This document shows positions 35,515 to 45,437 of a stretch of 64,000 nt of DNA, in pieces (the first letter of the stretch is position 1; each line of letters opens with the position of its first letter). The position numbers and the translations under genes are program-made. The notes beneath the pieces were generated by a model. It made no database searches. It was not told where the DNA came from and saw only the letters and a list, made by a program, of their open reading frames with translations. The stretch lies in contig NZ_BAER01000023.1 of the NCBI RefSeq assembly GCF_000315055.1, positions 1 to 64,000 on the forward strand, written 5' to 3'. The DNA comes from Paraglaciecola polaris LMG 21857. GTDB lineage: Bacteria; Pseudomonadota; Gammaproteobacteria; Enterobacterales; Alteromonadaceae.

Positions 35515-38500
35515 TGAAAAACTGGATTTCATCTTTGTTCAACTTGAAAGAGTCAGACGCGAAGTTTGATTTTGAATTTAATCCTGAAAGTGTTGACTTT
35601 TACTGCCCTGAATATAAATTCAATCAGATTAAGAGTGGTCAAGCAGATGAGTACTTAACTGCTCAATTTGTTACCTTACAAATGCTAGCTGAAGAAGGAA
35701 ACGCTGAAACTATACCGAACGGTTTTATTTTGCCCCATGAGGTTGTTGCTTCATTAGATGAGGACGTACATCAGTTATTAAACTTACCTAGTAGATGGAA
35801 AGGTAAGGCAGTTGCAGATATCAAAGGAACTACATCTGGTAAGTCCTTTCAGCTAAAGATAAAAGTAGAATCTCCCTCAGGAAAAATGACTGCTGCTTAT
35901 CATGTTGATGGCAGTATTATTGCTTTTGGTGACACCAAATATACTTTAAAACTAGACATGTTTAGCATTTTCGATGCCTTGCAACACTATTTAACATCGG
36001 CAAAAAGTGAATCAGATAACTTGCTGTTATTGCACGTCCTACAAAATGCCCAGAAATTGGGTACTCAAATCACCTTAGGTCAATTCAACAAATTAGATAT
36101 ACATGTACCCGATAAAATTGCAGTTGAAGCTGAATTAGATCATTCAGGTAACCTGATACTTACCCCAAGTATGGGGCAGAAAGCCGAACACGATAAGTTA
36201 CAAAGGGTTTTGGGACAACTCCAGTCAGAATCAGGTCGCACCCTAAAAGTGGGTAAGGAAATAATACTCTTTAATGAAAAAACCGCTCAAGCAGCCAAAG
36301 AAATAATAACCAACAGAACTATTCCTAAGTCCCAAGTTGAACAGTTTTTAAAGGCTCCGGGGGCGTTTTTAGACGCATCATTGGTAGATTTAGATGTGGG
36401 TTTTGCCTTGCGCGTGAAAGGTGCAACTAGATTCAAACATGCTTACTTCGGTGAAACTGACGAATCGGGAATTGACTGGTTTGGTCAAAATCACGCATCT
36501 GGACAAATTCTGCCAATTTCGGCTGTGGGCAAAGTAGTTAAAACCCAAGAAGACTTAGAGCAACTTGCCCAATTAGTTAGCGATGCAAAGGTTACTGGTG
36601 CAACAGAAATTCAGTTTGAAGGCAAAAGTTACGACATTGGTAGTCTGTCAGAGGTTTCAGATACCTTATCTCAACTAGAACAAAAAATTAAAAGACCAGA
36701 AGAAGCTGGGGAAGAGCCTTTGCCACAGGATCGGCCTGAGAACGAAAATATTGATGACATCGATGATACCCCAATCGTAATTGATATAGCACTTAATGAT
36801 GATGAATTAGACAACCCATCAAAATTGGTTCAAGAAGCACTAAACGATGTGCTTTATAGAGAAAAGCTAGATTGGAGTAACCATAAACGCACCCCATTTC
36901 CACATCAAATAACGGGGGTTAAGTGGATATTGGGCTTAGAAGAAATGGCACGGCACAAAGAGTTAGTAAATGGAGCTTTGCTGGCTGACGATATGGGGTT
37001 GGGTAAAACCTTTATGTCACTATCGGCGATTGAACATTACTATCGATTGTGTGAAGACAGCGATGAAACATGTCGGCCAACCCTAATTGTGGCTCCGCTT
37101 AGTCTGTTAGAAAATTGGAAAGACGAAGTAACCGAAACATTTAACGAGTCGCCTTTTAGGGATATTGTTATTCTTCAATCTGACGGAGATCTAAAGCAGT
37201 TTCGTGACGGTAGCACGGAGACAAAAGCATCCAATATCGATGATGAGACTTTAGAGCCAAGGTATTCCTTAAAATTTGGCGAAAAACATGGGCCAAATCG
37301 TCTCGATTTACCTCGTCGCATGGTCATCACTACTTATCAAACGCTACGGGACTACCAGTTTTCACTATCGCAAATTGACTGGGGCATCGCTGTTTTTGAT
37401 GAAGCGCAAAATATTAAAAACCCCAATGCACTGCAAACTCGTGCAGCTAAAGGGTTGAAGGCAAAATTTAAATTGCTCGCAACAGGTACTCCTGTAGAAA
37501 ACAGTTTGGCAGATTTTTGGTGCTTAATGGACACGGCCTGTCCCGGCTACCTCGATTCATATCAAACATTCAGACAAAGCTACATCACTCCCATTTTGCA
37601 AGCCGCAGGCGATGAAATTGCTCAAGTGCGAGCAACGCTAGGGCGACAACTTCGCGAAAAAGTTGGTGCATTAATGTTGCGTCGAATTAAAGAGGACAAT
37701 CTAGAAGGACTGCCACAAAAAAATATCTTTGTAGGGATCGAGTCTTCCGACTGGCAATATGAGCCAAAGCTACACGCGATCATGACGCCATATCAACAAA
37801 AAGTGTATGAAGGCTCAATTGAAGCCCAACTAGAGGACGAAAATAGTCACGTACTCACCACATTAATGCGTTTGCGAGACTGTTCTTTACATCCAAGATT
37901 GACTGATGGTGGCAGGTTAGACGCACCAACTTCAAAACTCGAATTAAAAACGTTATTTGATGAGTCCGCTAAGTTAGAAAAAGCTGTCGAGGCTTTAAAT
38001 GATATTCAGAATCGACAAGAGAAGTGCATCATTTTTGCCGTTAATAAACGCTTACAACGTTTTTTGAGTATAGCCTTAGGAAGTTACTTTGGTTTAGGGC
38101 CATTGCATGTAATTAATGGTGATGCAAAAGCCGTCGTGAAGAAAAAAGGCACATTAAGTCGCAAAACTATGATTGCAGACTTTGAGTCTAAAGAAGGTTT
38201 TAATATTATTATTATGTCACCCGTTGCAGCTGGGGTTGGCCTGACTGTAGTGGGTGCGAACAATGTGATTCATTTTGAGCGCCACTGGAACCCAGCAAAA
38301 GAAGCGCAGGCCACTGACAGAGTATTCCGAATAGGCCAAGTCAAAGACGTCAATATATACGTGCCTATTTTGCATCATCCCGAATTTGAGTCTTTTGATG
38401 TAAACTTGCATCGACTGCTATCGCAAAAATCTATGCTCAAAGACGCCGTCGTCACGCCCGGAGAGGTCATGCCAAATCCAGCGGGCGCTGACAAGTATCA

Positions 38501-38984
38501 GCTAAGCGCAGAAAGTATTATCACTTTTGACGATATGCGCCGCTTAAGCTGGAAACAATTTGAAGCATTAACAGTTGAATTATTATTCTGTGAATATCAG
38601 GCAGATAGTGCATGGTTAACAAAAGAAGGTTCTGATTTCGGAGCTGACGGTGTGATAACAGCTGGCAGCCAAGCTATATTGATTCAAGCTAAACATAAAC
38701 AGGGAGCGTATAAGGGGCATAAAGCTGTGCAAGAGGTGGCTAATGCAAAAACTATATATGGCAATAACCTTGGGAGGGAAATCACCAAACAGGTGTTTAT
38801 TACTAATGCTACTCAATTGGCCAAGAATACACGAAATATAGCCAATCAACTCGACGTCGCCATTATTGATGGAACCGAGTTGGGTGAGCTTTGTGAACGC
38901 CACTCAATTACATTTGGGCAAGTAATCACACGTTTATCGAAAGAACGTTACGTAATCCACGTGAATAACGATAAGCAAAAATGA
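35514..38984 (+). CDS. zorD: ZorD, SNF2-type helicase with C-terminal Mrr-like nuclease domain
   Basis: A 1156-residue protein. An N-terminal region (1-440) of unknown fold is followed by a SNF2 helicase core: Walker A DDMGLGKT near 492, motif II DEAQ near 628, motif III TGTPVEN, and motif VI ATDRVFRIGQ near 937. An Mrr/restriction-type domain follows (about 1020-1120) with GSDFGADGVI and the catalytic-type IQAKHKQ. ZorD is the effector ATPase-nuclease of type I Zorya. The four-base overlap with the next gene shows that the operon goes on beyond the canonical zorABCD set. Confidence 0.92.
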   Translation: MKNWISSLFNLKESDAKFDFEFNPESVDFYCPEYKFNQIKSGQADEYLTAQFVTLQMLAEEGNAETIPNGFILPHEVVASLDEDVHQLLNLPSRWKGKAVADIKGTTSGKSFQLKIKVESPSGKMTAAYHVDGSIIAFGDTKYTLKLDMFSIFDALQHYLTSAKSESDNLLLLHVLQNAQKLGTQITLGQFNKLDIHVPDKIAVEAELDHSGNLILTPSMGQKAEHDKLQRVLGQLQSESGRTLKVGKEIILFNEKTAQAAKEIITNRTIPKSQVEQFLKAPGAFLDASLVDLDVGFALRVKGATRFKHAYFGETDESGIDWFGQNHASGQILPISAVGKVVKTQEDLEQLAQLVSDAKVTGATEIQFEGKSYDIGSLSEVSDTLSQLEQKIKRPEEAGEEPLPQDRPENENIDDIDDTPIVIDIALNDDELDNPSKLVQEALNDVLYREKLDWSNHKRTPFPHQITGVKWILGLEEMARHKELVNGALLADDMGLGKTFMSLSAIEHYYRLCEDSDETCRPTLIVAPLSLLENWKDEVTETFNESPFRDIVILQSDGDLKQFRDGSTETKASNIDDETLEPRYSLKFGEKHGPNRLDLPRRMVITTYQTLRDYQFSLSQIDWGIAVFDEAQNIKNPNALQTRAAKGLKAKFKLLATGTPVENSLADFWCLMDTACPGYLDSYQTFRQSYITPILQAAGDEIAQVRATLGRQLREKVGALMLRRIKEDNLEGLPQKNIFVGIESSDWQYEPKLHAIMTPYQQKVYEGSIEAQLEDENSHVLTTLMRLRDCSLHPRLTDGGRLDAPTSKLELKTLFDESAKLEKAVEALNDIQNRQEKCIIFAVNKRLQRFLSIALGSYFGLGPLHVINGDAKAVVKKKGTLSRKTMIADFESKEGFNIIIMSPVAAGVGLTVVGANNVIHFERHWNPAKEAQATDRVFRIGQVKDVNIYVPILHHPEFESFDVNLHRLLSQKSMLKDAVVTPGEVMPNPAGADKYQLSAESIITFDDMRRLSWKQFEALTVELLFCEYQADSAWLTKEGSDFGADGVITAGSQAILIQAKHKQGAYKGHKAVQEVANAKTIYGNNLGREITKQVFITNATQLAKNTRNIANQLDVAIIDGTELGELCERHSITFGQVITRLSKERYVIHVNNDKQK

Positions 38985-39544
38985 TCTTACATTGTACTAA
39001 AAAGCTATATGCAAGGTTACCAGTAAAGTTAACCGCACCTACCCCTTTGACCGCTATCGGAATTCAGGCTCAATGGCTTAATTGGCATGCCAACATTATT
39101 ACAATTCAAAGGCGGCAGTGTCTTATTGCAGTCCATGATGCGACACGCTTTTGCTTATTTATCCCGTGTCTTGTTAAGAAAGATTGGGCTGATTTGAACT
39201 GGCATTTCGAAGATGCGTTTATTAACACATTACTGAAAAGTGACATCGAGCCTGAGCTAATCAATATTGCTACCGACAACCTGCAACCCTTACAGTTTGA
39301 TACGGTATGTAATCGTTCGGTACAAGGTACAATGAATCAAATTGCACAAGAAGTTGATTTTGGCTTTTACCACAATCGCTCAGACATTACAGACATTAAC
39401 CACTATCGAATTAGTGCTGATTTAAGCGAGCGTCCATGTTATGTGAAAGGGCAAAAAGACTGTATCTGGCCATTCAAAGCAATGGCAGAATTACTAGTAA
39501 ACCTTAATTTATTTAATAAAAATCAAGCAGCGCAACGGCACTGA
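38981..39544 (+). CDS. Small conserved protein (possible DUF6933 type) linked to Zorya
   Basis: A 187-residue soluble protein beginning MILHCTKKLYARL, a start typical of a small family of unknown function (DUF6933; this assignment is from memory and tentative). The central part has NWHANIITIQRRQCLIAVHDATRFCLFIP, and a histidine/aspartate-rich segment, CYVKGQKDCIWPF, lies near the end. It overlaps zorD by 4 bases and precedes the methyltransferase by 14 bases. It links the Zorya block to the modification block, so a role in joining the two is conceivable. No catalytic motif is evident. Confidence 0.6.
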   Translation: MILHCTKKLYARLPVKLTAPTPLTAIGIQAQWLNWHANIITIQRRQCLIAVHDATRFCLFIPCLVKKDWADLNWHFEDAFINTLLKSDIEPELINIATDNLQPLQFDTVCNRSVQGTMNQIAQEVDFGFYHNRSDITDINHYRISADLSERPCYVKGQKDCIWPFKAMAELLVNLNLFNKNQAAQRH

Positions 39545-39558
39545 ACAGGGATTGATGT

Positions 39559-42246
39559 ATGTCAGCAGTAAAAAAATTAAACATAGTTGATATTGAAAAC
39601 GGATTAGAAGAACTAGCAAAACAGAACCTTTCACCTGTCGAGTATGGAAAAGGCTTGGTCGCCTTGTTTGCTCCTGCTGCAACTACCAAAAGGCTTGGAA
39701 CTACCAAAGCAAATACGTCTGACTTTGAAAACGGTATTTTGTGGCGTGAAAAATTGCACTATGTTCCATGCAAAGCAGGTGAGTTGAACACTGTCATAGA
39801 ACAAGTAAAAACTTCAGATAAAACACTGAAAGCCAAGGTGCGTTTAGTTGTCGTAAATGATGGATCAAATATTTTGGTGTTTGATCGCAAATACAATGAA
39901 TTAACCGATTGCACCATTGAGACGGTTAAAGATGAACCGCAACTATTTCTGCCATTAACGGGCCAAGAAGGATTTCGGCGTGAAGAAGAGAATGAAGTTG
40001 ACATTAAGGCTACAGGTAAACTGGCCAAACTTTATGATGCATTAATCGAAAAGAATCCAGACTGGTTAGAAGATGATAAGCGTCATGTGCTCAATCACTT
40101 TATAACTCAGGTTATATTCTGCTTATTTGCAGAAGATACAGGTATTTTCCCTAAGGATATATTTACTAAAACGCTGAAAAATAGAGCTGGAAGCAATGGT
40201 GAGAATGCTACCGAAGTTATTACAGGTATCTACAGTGTCTTAGATTTAAACGATGCACAAAGAACAGAAACCGAAGGGTGGCAGAATGAGTTCCCCTACG
40301 TTAATGGTGGACTGTTTAGTGGAGATGTATTAATTCCAGAGTTCACGCCTAAAGCCTACCGCTATTTGCTGGAAGCGTCCTCACTCGATTGGAAGCATAT
40401 CAACCCCGATATACTCGGCTCAAGTATTCAAGCGATTGTTGACCCAACAATGCGTGGCAGTTTGGGCATGCATTACACCTCAGTACCAAATATTCTCAAA
40501 ACGCTAGAGCCGTTATTCCTCAACGAACTCCGTGATGACCTTTTAAAGGCTCGCCATTCAAAGAAATTGATAAATTTATTTCTCGAACGCCTTTCTAAAA
40601 TAGTCTTGTTCGACCCCGCATGTGGGAGTGGTAACTTTCTGGTAATAGCGTATAGGGAATTGCGTAAACTTGAATTACAAGCAATGGATGCAGTAAGAGA
40701 TATTGAAGGTGGCGCATCTATGGCCTTCGGCTTCAACTCAGTTATTTCCCTTTCCAATTTCTACGGTATTGAGTATGCCGACTTTGCTGCTGAAACGGCA
40801 AAGCTTGCATTATGGATTGCAGAATACCAACAAAACTCTCGATTTGTTGCAGCTTTCGGTGCCGAGATTCCAGCTTTACCATTACGAGAATCTGGTAATA
40901 TTTTATGTGCCAACTCGCTTCAAGTTGATTGGAGTGCGTTTTGTAGTTCAGTAAATAATCAGCCAATTTTTCTTGTCGGCAACCCTCCATATTTAGGGTC
41001 AACATGGATGAATACTCAGCAAAAAGAGGATATGAAGTCTGTATTTTCACCCTATACAAAAAATTACAAAACATTAGATTATGTATGTGCTTGGTTTTTA
41101 AAGGGGGCTAAATTTTTATCAAGTTTCAATGCGAAAATGGCGTTTGTAGCTACAAATTCGATCACTCAAGGAAGTCAAGTTGCGACGCTATGGCCTATTG
41201 TCTTCGACTTCGAACTGGAAATATTTTTTGCCTACAAATCCTTTAAATGGAGTAATAATGCATCGAACAATGCCGCAGTAATTTGCGTCATTGTTGGCGT
41301 TCAACAACAAAGTGATGACGCTAAAGTTATTTTTGAAGAAAATGATTATAAGAATGCTTCAAATATAAATGGATATCTGTTGGATGCGCCAAATATTGTC
41401 ATCCAAGCATCGCAAAAACCGATAAACCGTATGCCATTAATGCAAAAGGGAAATCAACCAACAGATGGGGGGAATTTAATTTTATCTGAAGATGAAAAAA
41501 ACAACCTAGTTAGTTCTTTTCCTGAATTAGATTCATATATAAAGAAAATTGTGGGTTCCAAAGAAATAATAAATGGTGGACACCGTTATTGTCTATGGTT
41601 CAGTGATGCTGATTTGGACTTTGCCTTAAACCACAGAGGAATATCTACTCGAATAGCAGCTGTTCGAGAGATGAGATTAAATAGCCCCGATTTAGGAACA
41701 AGGAAGATGGCTAATAAACCGCATATGTTTAGGGAGTCTAGAACTTCAGAGTTAACTCTAGGCATACCAAGTGTTTCATCTGAAAATAGGGCGTACTTAC
41801 CAGCTGAAATTTTCAACTCATCAACGATCCTGACAAATCTTGCTCTTGCTATATACGATGCACAACTTTGGCACTTTTCGGTAATTGTCTCGAAAATTCA
41901 CTATATTTGGATTACTACTGTTTGTGGTAGATTGAAAACTGACTTCAGATATAGCAGCACATTGGGTTGGCATACCTTCCCTATTCCCGAACTAAATCAA
42001 TGTCAAAAAGAATCTTTGATAGAGTCTGCAAGAAAAATTCTTCTTATACGAGAAAGCTATTATCCAAAAAATATCGCTGAGTTATATGACAGAAAAAATA
42101 TGCCTGAAGATCTCAGACAAGCACATCAAGATAATGATGAACTGCTCGAAAGCTTCTATCAAAACAAGCCTTTTGTAACTGATGAAGATCGCTTAGCCCA
42201 CTTATTTGCACGCTATGTTGAAATGACAAAAGGAGTTGACCAATGA
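39559..42246 (+). CDS. MmeI-like N6-adenine DNA methyltransferase
   Basis: An 895-residue class I DNA methyltransferase. SAM motif I is FDPACGSGNFL near residues 351-361 and catalytic motif IV is NPPY near 475. A helical spacer with FITQVIFCLFAEDTGIF (about 185-205), as in MmeI-type IIG enzymes, comes before. A target-recognition region (about 600-800) and a C-terminal helical domain with EDRLAHLFARY follow. The N terminus (1-180) does not show the D...ExK nuclease of MmeI, so it looks like a methyltransferase only. It overlaps the helicase start by 4 bases. It may mark host DNA for the helicase/nuclease that follow. Confidence 0.85.
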   Translation: MSAVKKLNIVDIENGLEELAKQNLSPVEYGKGLVALFAPAATTKRLGTTKANTSDFENGILWREKLHYVPCKAGELNTVIEQVKTSDKTLKAKVRLVVVNDGSNILVFDRKYNELTDCTIETVKDEPQLFLPLTGQEGFRREEENEVDIKATGKLAKLYDALIEKNPDWLEDDKRHVLNHFITQVIFCLFAEDTGIFPKDIFTKTLKNRAGSNGENATEVITGIYSVLDLNDAQRTETEGWQNEFPYVNGGLFSGDVLIPEFTPKAYRYLLEASSLDWKHINPDILGSSIQAIVDPTMRGSLGMHYTSVPNILKTLEPLFLNELRDDLLKARHSKKLINLFLERLSKIVLFDPACGSGNFLVIAYRELRKLELQAMDAVRDIEGGASMAFGFNSVISLSNFYGIEYADFAAETAKLALWIAEYQQNSRFVAAFGAEIPALPLRESGNILCANSLQVDWSAFCSSVNNQPIFLVGNPPYLGSTWMNTQQKEDMKSVFSPYTKNYKTLDYVCAWFLKGAKFLSSFNAKMAFVATNSITQGSQVATLWPIVFDFELEIFFAYKSFKWSNNASNNAAVICVIVGVQQQSDDAKVIFEENDYKNASNINGYLLDAPNIVIQASQKPINRMPLMQKGNQPTDGGNLILSEDEKNNLVSSFPELDSYIKKIVGSKEIINGGHRYCLWFSDADLDFALNHRGISTRIAAVREMRLNSPDLGTRKMANKPHMFRESRTSELTLGIPSVSSENRAYLPAEIFNSSTILTNLALAIYDAQLWHFSVIVSKIHYIWITTVCGRLKTDFRYSSTLGWHTFPIPELNQCQKESLIESARKILLIRESYYPKNIAELYDRKNMPEDLRQAHQDNDELLESFYQNKPFVTDEDRLAHLFARYVEMTKGVDQ

Positions 42247-44252
42247 GTAGTAACGTAACCGCAGTTAGAATTGACCTAGATGAAATCAGAAAACCCGTCT
42301 TAGCAGACCCTATGGGCATGCGACCCATGCAGCGCCGTGTTTTTGATAAACGAGAAGCCCAGTATTTATTAATAAAATCTCCCCCTGCCTCTGGTAAATC
42401 ACGCGCCTTGATGTTTCTGGGTCTAGACAAGCTACATAATCAACAGATGCAAAAAGTCATTGTGGCTGTACCAGAGGTTTCTATTGGCGCTAGTTTTGCC
42501 AATACCGACCTTGTTAGTCATGGATTTTTTGCTAATTGGCAGGTTAAGCCAGAGTGGGATTTGTGTAGCCCCGGAGCAGATCATGGGGCAGGTGCGCGAA
42601 GCAAAGTTAAAAAACTTTTAGCGTTTTTTGAGAGTAGCGATAAGGCATTGGTGTGTACACATGCAACTCTGCGTTTTGCTTTTCAGGAAGCAGGCGAATC
42701 CATTTTTGATAATAGCGTGTTAGCAATAGATGAATTTCATCATTCCAGCTCTAGCGAAGATAGTAAGTTAGGCGAACTTCTGCGTAGAGTGATCCAGCGT
42801 GATAAGGCGCATGTCATTGCTATGACTGGGAGTTATTTCCGTGGTGATGATATGGCAATTATGTCTATTGAGGATGAAGCCCGTTTTACCCATGTTTCTT
42901 ATACCTACTGGGAGCAGATGGCTGCTTATAAGCATCTTAAAACGCTAAAAATCAATTACAGTTTTTATAGTGCGCTCGATGGAAGTTATTTACAGGCATT
43001 GCCCAAAATATTCGACCTAACTAAAAAAACTATCATTCACATTCCGCATCGTATGAGTCCCGAAACCGCTGGTACTAAACATGATGAAGTCGATGCCATT
43101 ATCGATATTATCGGTGATATGCAGGATGTAGAAGAAGAAACCAATTTTTATCCTGTGGTTACAAAAGATGGACGTACATTACTGGTAGCAAACCTAGTTG
43201 AAGATGATCCAGATTTTCGTAATAAATTACAGACCTCACTAAGAGACAAACAACAGCAAGCGCGTGTAGATGTAATTATCGCGCTGGGCATGGCTAAAGA
43301 AGGCTTTGACTGGCCGCCAGCGGAACATGCTATTACCGTGGGTTACAGAGGCTCTCTCACTGAAATAATCCAGATTATTGGTCGTGTGACCCGTGACCAT
43401 GAAGATAAACCTGTTGCGATATTCACTAACCTGATTGCAGAGCCACGAGGTGATGATGAACTTGTAGTCAGTGCCGTCAACCAAATGCTTAAAGCGATCT
43501 CTGTATCGCTTGCGATGGAGCAAGCACTTGCGCCTAAATTCAAATTTATCCCCAAAAACGGTGATGACTCCAAAGGGAAAGGTGAACAAGATCCAACGAC
43601 GGGAGAAATTGTCATTGGAGTGAAGGGATTAAAAGAGCCTAAGTCTGAGCGTGCAAAGCAAATAATTGAACAGGAAATGGATGAATTGGTAGCGGCTGTC
43701 TGTCAAAGCCCTGATGTTATCAAGGCTATGGCTAATGAAGATGTACCCGGTGAACTGGTACAAGATGTATTTGTGCGTCGAGTAATTGAGGAAAAGTACC
43801 CTAATGAATCGGAAGAAGATGTAGAGGCGATTCGTCAACGGGTTGCTGCTACTATGGCTATGGCATCGGTGGGTAATACCCAAAATCAGTCAGATAATGA
43901 TGACGATGAAAAAAGCGGCACTAATAACTTCGTTGGCTTAGTGAGAAAATTTATCAACATTAATGATTTGTCTGTAGATCTTATCGATAGCGTTAATCCT
44001 TTTGGTCACGCATATGCCGTACTGAGTAAGGGCTTAACCTCTGAGTTATTGCAAAAAGTTCATGGTGTTGCCTCAACACAGAAAATTCGCATGACAGAAG
44101 AAGAGGCTGTAGCGTTATTTCCTAGAATAGAAGAGTTTGCGCGAGATTATGGTCGCCCACCAAACTTCGAAAGCGATGTTGCTTTAGAGCGTCGCTTAGG
44201 CGAAGCGTTAGAGTGGTTGAAGAATAAAAAACGTGAACAAATGAGAGGTTAG
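42243..44252 (+). CDS. DEAD/DEAH-like superfamily 2 helicase
   Basis: A 669-residue superfamily 2 ATPase. Walker A PPASGKS is at residues 47-53, motif II is DEFH near 163, motif III-like is AMTGSYF near 196, motif V is ALGMAKEGFDWP near 347 and motif VI is QIIGRVTRD near 378. Residues 430-669 are an acidic, poorly recognised region ending in ALERRLGEALEWLKNKK. The layout resembles the translocating subunit of restriction systems. It is coupled to the methyltransferase upstream (4-base overlap) and is 10 bases from the GIY-YIG gene. The three look like one restriction-type module. Confidence 0.82.
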   Translation: MSSNVTAVRIDLDEIRKPVLADPMGMRPMQRRVFDKREAQYLLIKSPPASGKSRALMFLGLDKLHNQQMQKVIVAVPEVSIGASFANTDLVSHGFFANWQVKPEWDLCSPGADHGAGARSKVKKLLAFFESSDKALVCTHATLRFAFQEAGESIFDNSVLAIDEFHHSSSSEDSKLGELLRRVIQRDKAHVIAMTGSYFRGDDMAIMSIEDEARFTHVSYTYWEQMAAYKHLKTLKINYSFYSALDGSYLQALPKIFDLTKKTIIHIPHRMSPETAGTKHDEVDAIIDIIGDMQDVEEETNFYPVVTKDGRTLLVANLVEDDPDFRNKLQTSLRDKQQQARVDVIIALGMAKEGFDWPPAEHAITVGYRGSLTEIIQIIGRVTRDHEDKPVAIFTNLIAEPRGDDELVVSAVNQMLKAISVSLAMEQALAPKFKFIPKNGDDSKGKGEQDPTTGEIVIGVKGLKEPKSERAKQIIEQEMDELVAAVCQSPDVIKAMANEDVPGELVQDVFVRRVIEEKYPNESEEDVEAIRQRVAATMAMASVGNTQNQSDNDDDEKSGTNNFVGLVRKFININDLSVDLIDSVNPFGHAYAVLSKGLTSELLQKVHGVASTQKIRMTEEEAVALFPRIEEFARDYGRPPNFESDVALERRLGEALEWLKNKKREQMRG

Positions 44253-44261
44253 GGAATAATT

Positions 44262-45437
44262 ATGGCCAAAAGGACATTGGAAGATATTTTTAGCAATGAC
44301 CCCCTTAACTTACTTGAGGTGTCAGTTACTAAGTCTAAAAAGCTTAGTCACTATGCAATTTATTACGAAACGTTTGAAGAACTTAAAAATTTTGTAGAGC
44401 AAAAAGATAGAGAGCCAAACACTGACGCTATCAACATTCATGAAGCGAAATTAGCTGCACGATTAAAGAAGTTACGCTCAACTCCAGAAGCCCTTGAAGC
44501 CTTGGCACCCTTTGATACCGAAGGTTTACTTGGAAACTCAGCTGCATCCAATATAGAAACTGAGTTGACGCTTGATGATGTTTTTACAAGTAATTTGTTA
44601 GTCGACGACGATGATATTTTTAACCTTAAACACGTTGCAGTGGGCACGAAAAGTCAAACTGCCAGTACTGATATGGCGACTCGCAAAAAATGTATGGATT
44701 TTGATGAATTCAAGCCACTATTTAGACGTATGCAGTTAGACCTAGACGATGGCACTCTGGAAACATCAAGTATAAAAGGCATTGCCGAAATCCAAAAAGG
44801 GCAAGCATTTATCTTGTCTGGCTTGATTGCCTATGTAGCTGAGATTGGCGAAAAGCATGAGAGGCGGAAAGGGCATCATAACGCTCGTATGAGAGTTGTT
44901 TATTCAAATGGTATGGAAAGTAACCTATTGCTGCGTTCATTCGGTGCAGCGCTTTACAAAGATAAATCTGCACGAGCAATAGTACCGAGAGAAGCAGGCC
45001 CATTATTTGTGAATGAAGAGTCACCACTCTATAAATCAGGCATTGTCTATGTTTTAAAATCAAAGTCTGAAGATCCCAGCATTACAAAACATCGTGATTA
45101 TCTACACAAGATTGGAGTGACAACTTCAGACGTTAAAAAGCGAGTAGCAAATGCATCTAAAGACGCGACTTACTTGCTAGCTAATGTAGAAGTGGTGGCA
45201 GAGTTTACGTTGTACAACATGAACCTTCAGGCAACGGAGAAATTACTGCACACGTTTTTTAGAGAAGCGCAGGCAGATATTCAGATACCAGATAGATTTG
45301 GCAATATTGTGAAACCCAAGGAGTGGTTCTTTCTGCCTTTGGATTTAATTAAACAAGTTATCCAAGTTTTGCAAAATGGTGACATAACGAAATACAGATA
45401 TGATCCTAAAGACGTTTGCTTGGTAGAGGTTAAATAA
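44262..45437 (+). CDS. GIY-YIG (T5orf172-like) nuclease protein
   Basis: A 391-residue protein. The C-terminal half (about 260-375) is a GIY-YIG nuclease of the T5orf172/MUG113 type: GIVYVLKSK, then LHKIGVTTSDVKKRVANA and the catalytic-type glutamate in NLQATEKLLHTFF. The ending PKEWFFLPLDLIKQVI is typical of that group. The N-terminal part (1-240) is not recognised and includes an acidic segment near 85-125. It is the only clear nuclease in the methyltransferase-helicase-nuclease trio, since the methyltransferase lacks one. It is followed directly by the AbiJ/HEPN-like gene. Confidence 0.8.
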   Translation: MAKRTLEDIFSNDPLNLLEVSVTKSKKLSHYAIYYETFEELKNFVEQKDREPNTDAINIHEAKLAARLKKLRSTPEALEALAPFDTEGLLGNSAASNIETELTLDDVFTSNLLVDDDDIFNLKHVAVGTKSQTASTDMATRKKCMDFDEFKPLFRRMQLDLDDGTLETSSIKGIAEIQKGQAFILSGLIAYVAEIGEKHERRKGHHNARMRVVYSNGMESNLLLRSFGAALYKDKSARAIVPREAGPLFVNEESPLYKSGIVYVLKSKSEDPSITKHRDYLHKIGVTTSDVKKRVANASKDATYLLANVEVVAEFTLYNMNLQATEKLLHTFFREAQADIQIPDRFGNIVKPKEWFFLPLDLIKQVIQVLQNGDITKYRYDPKDVCLVEVK

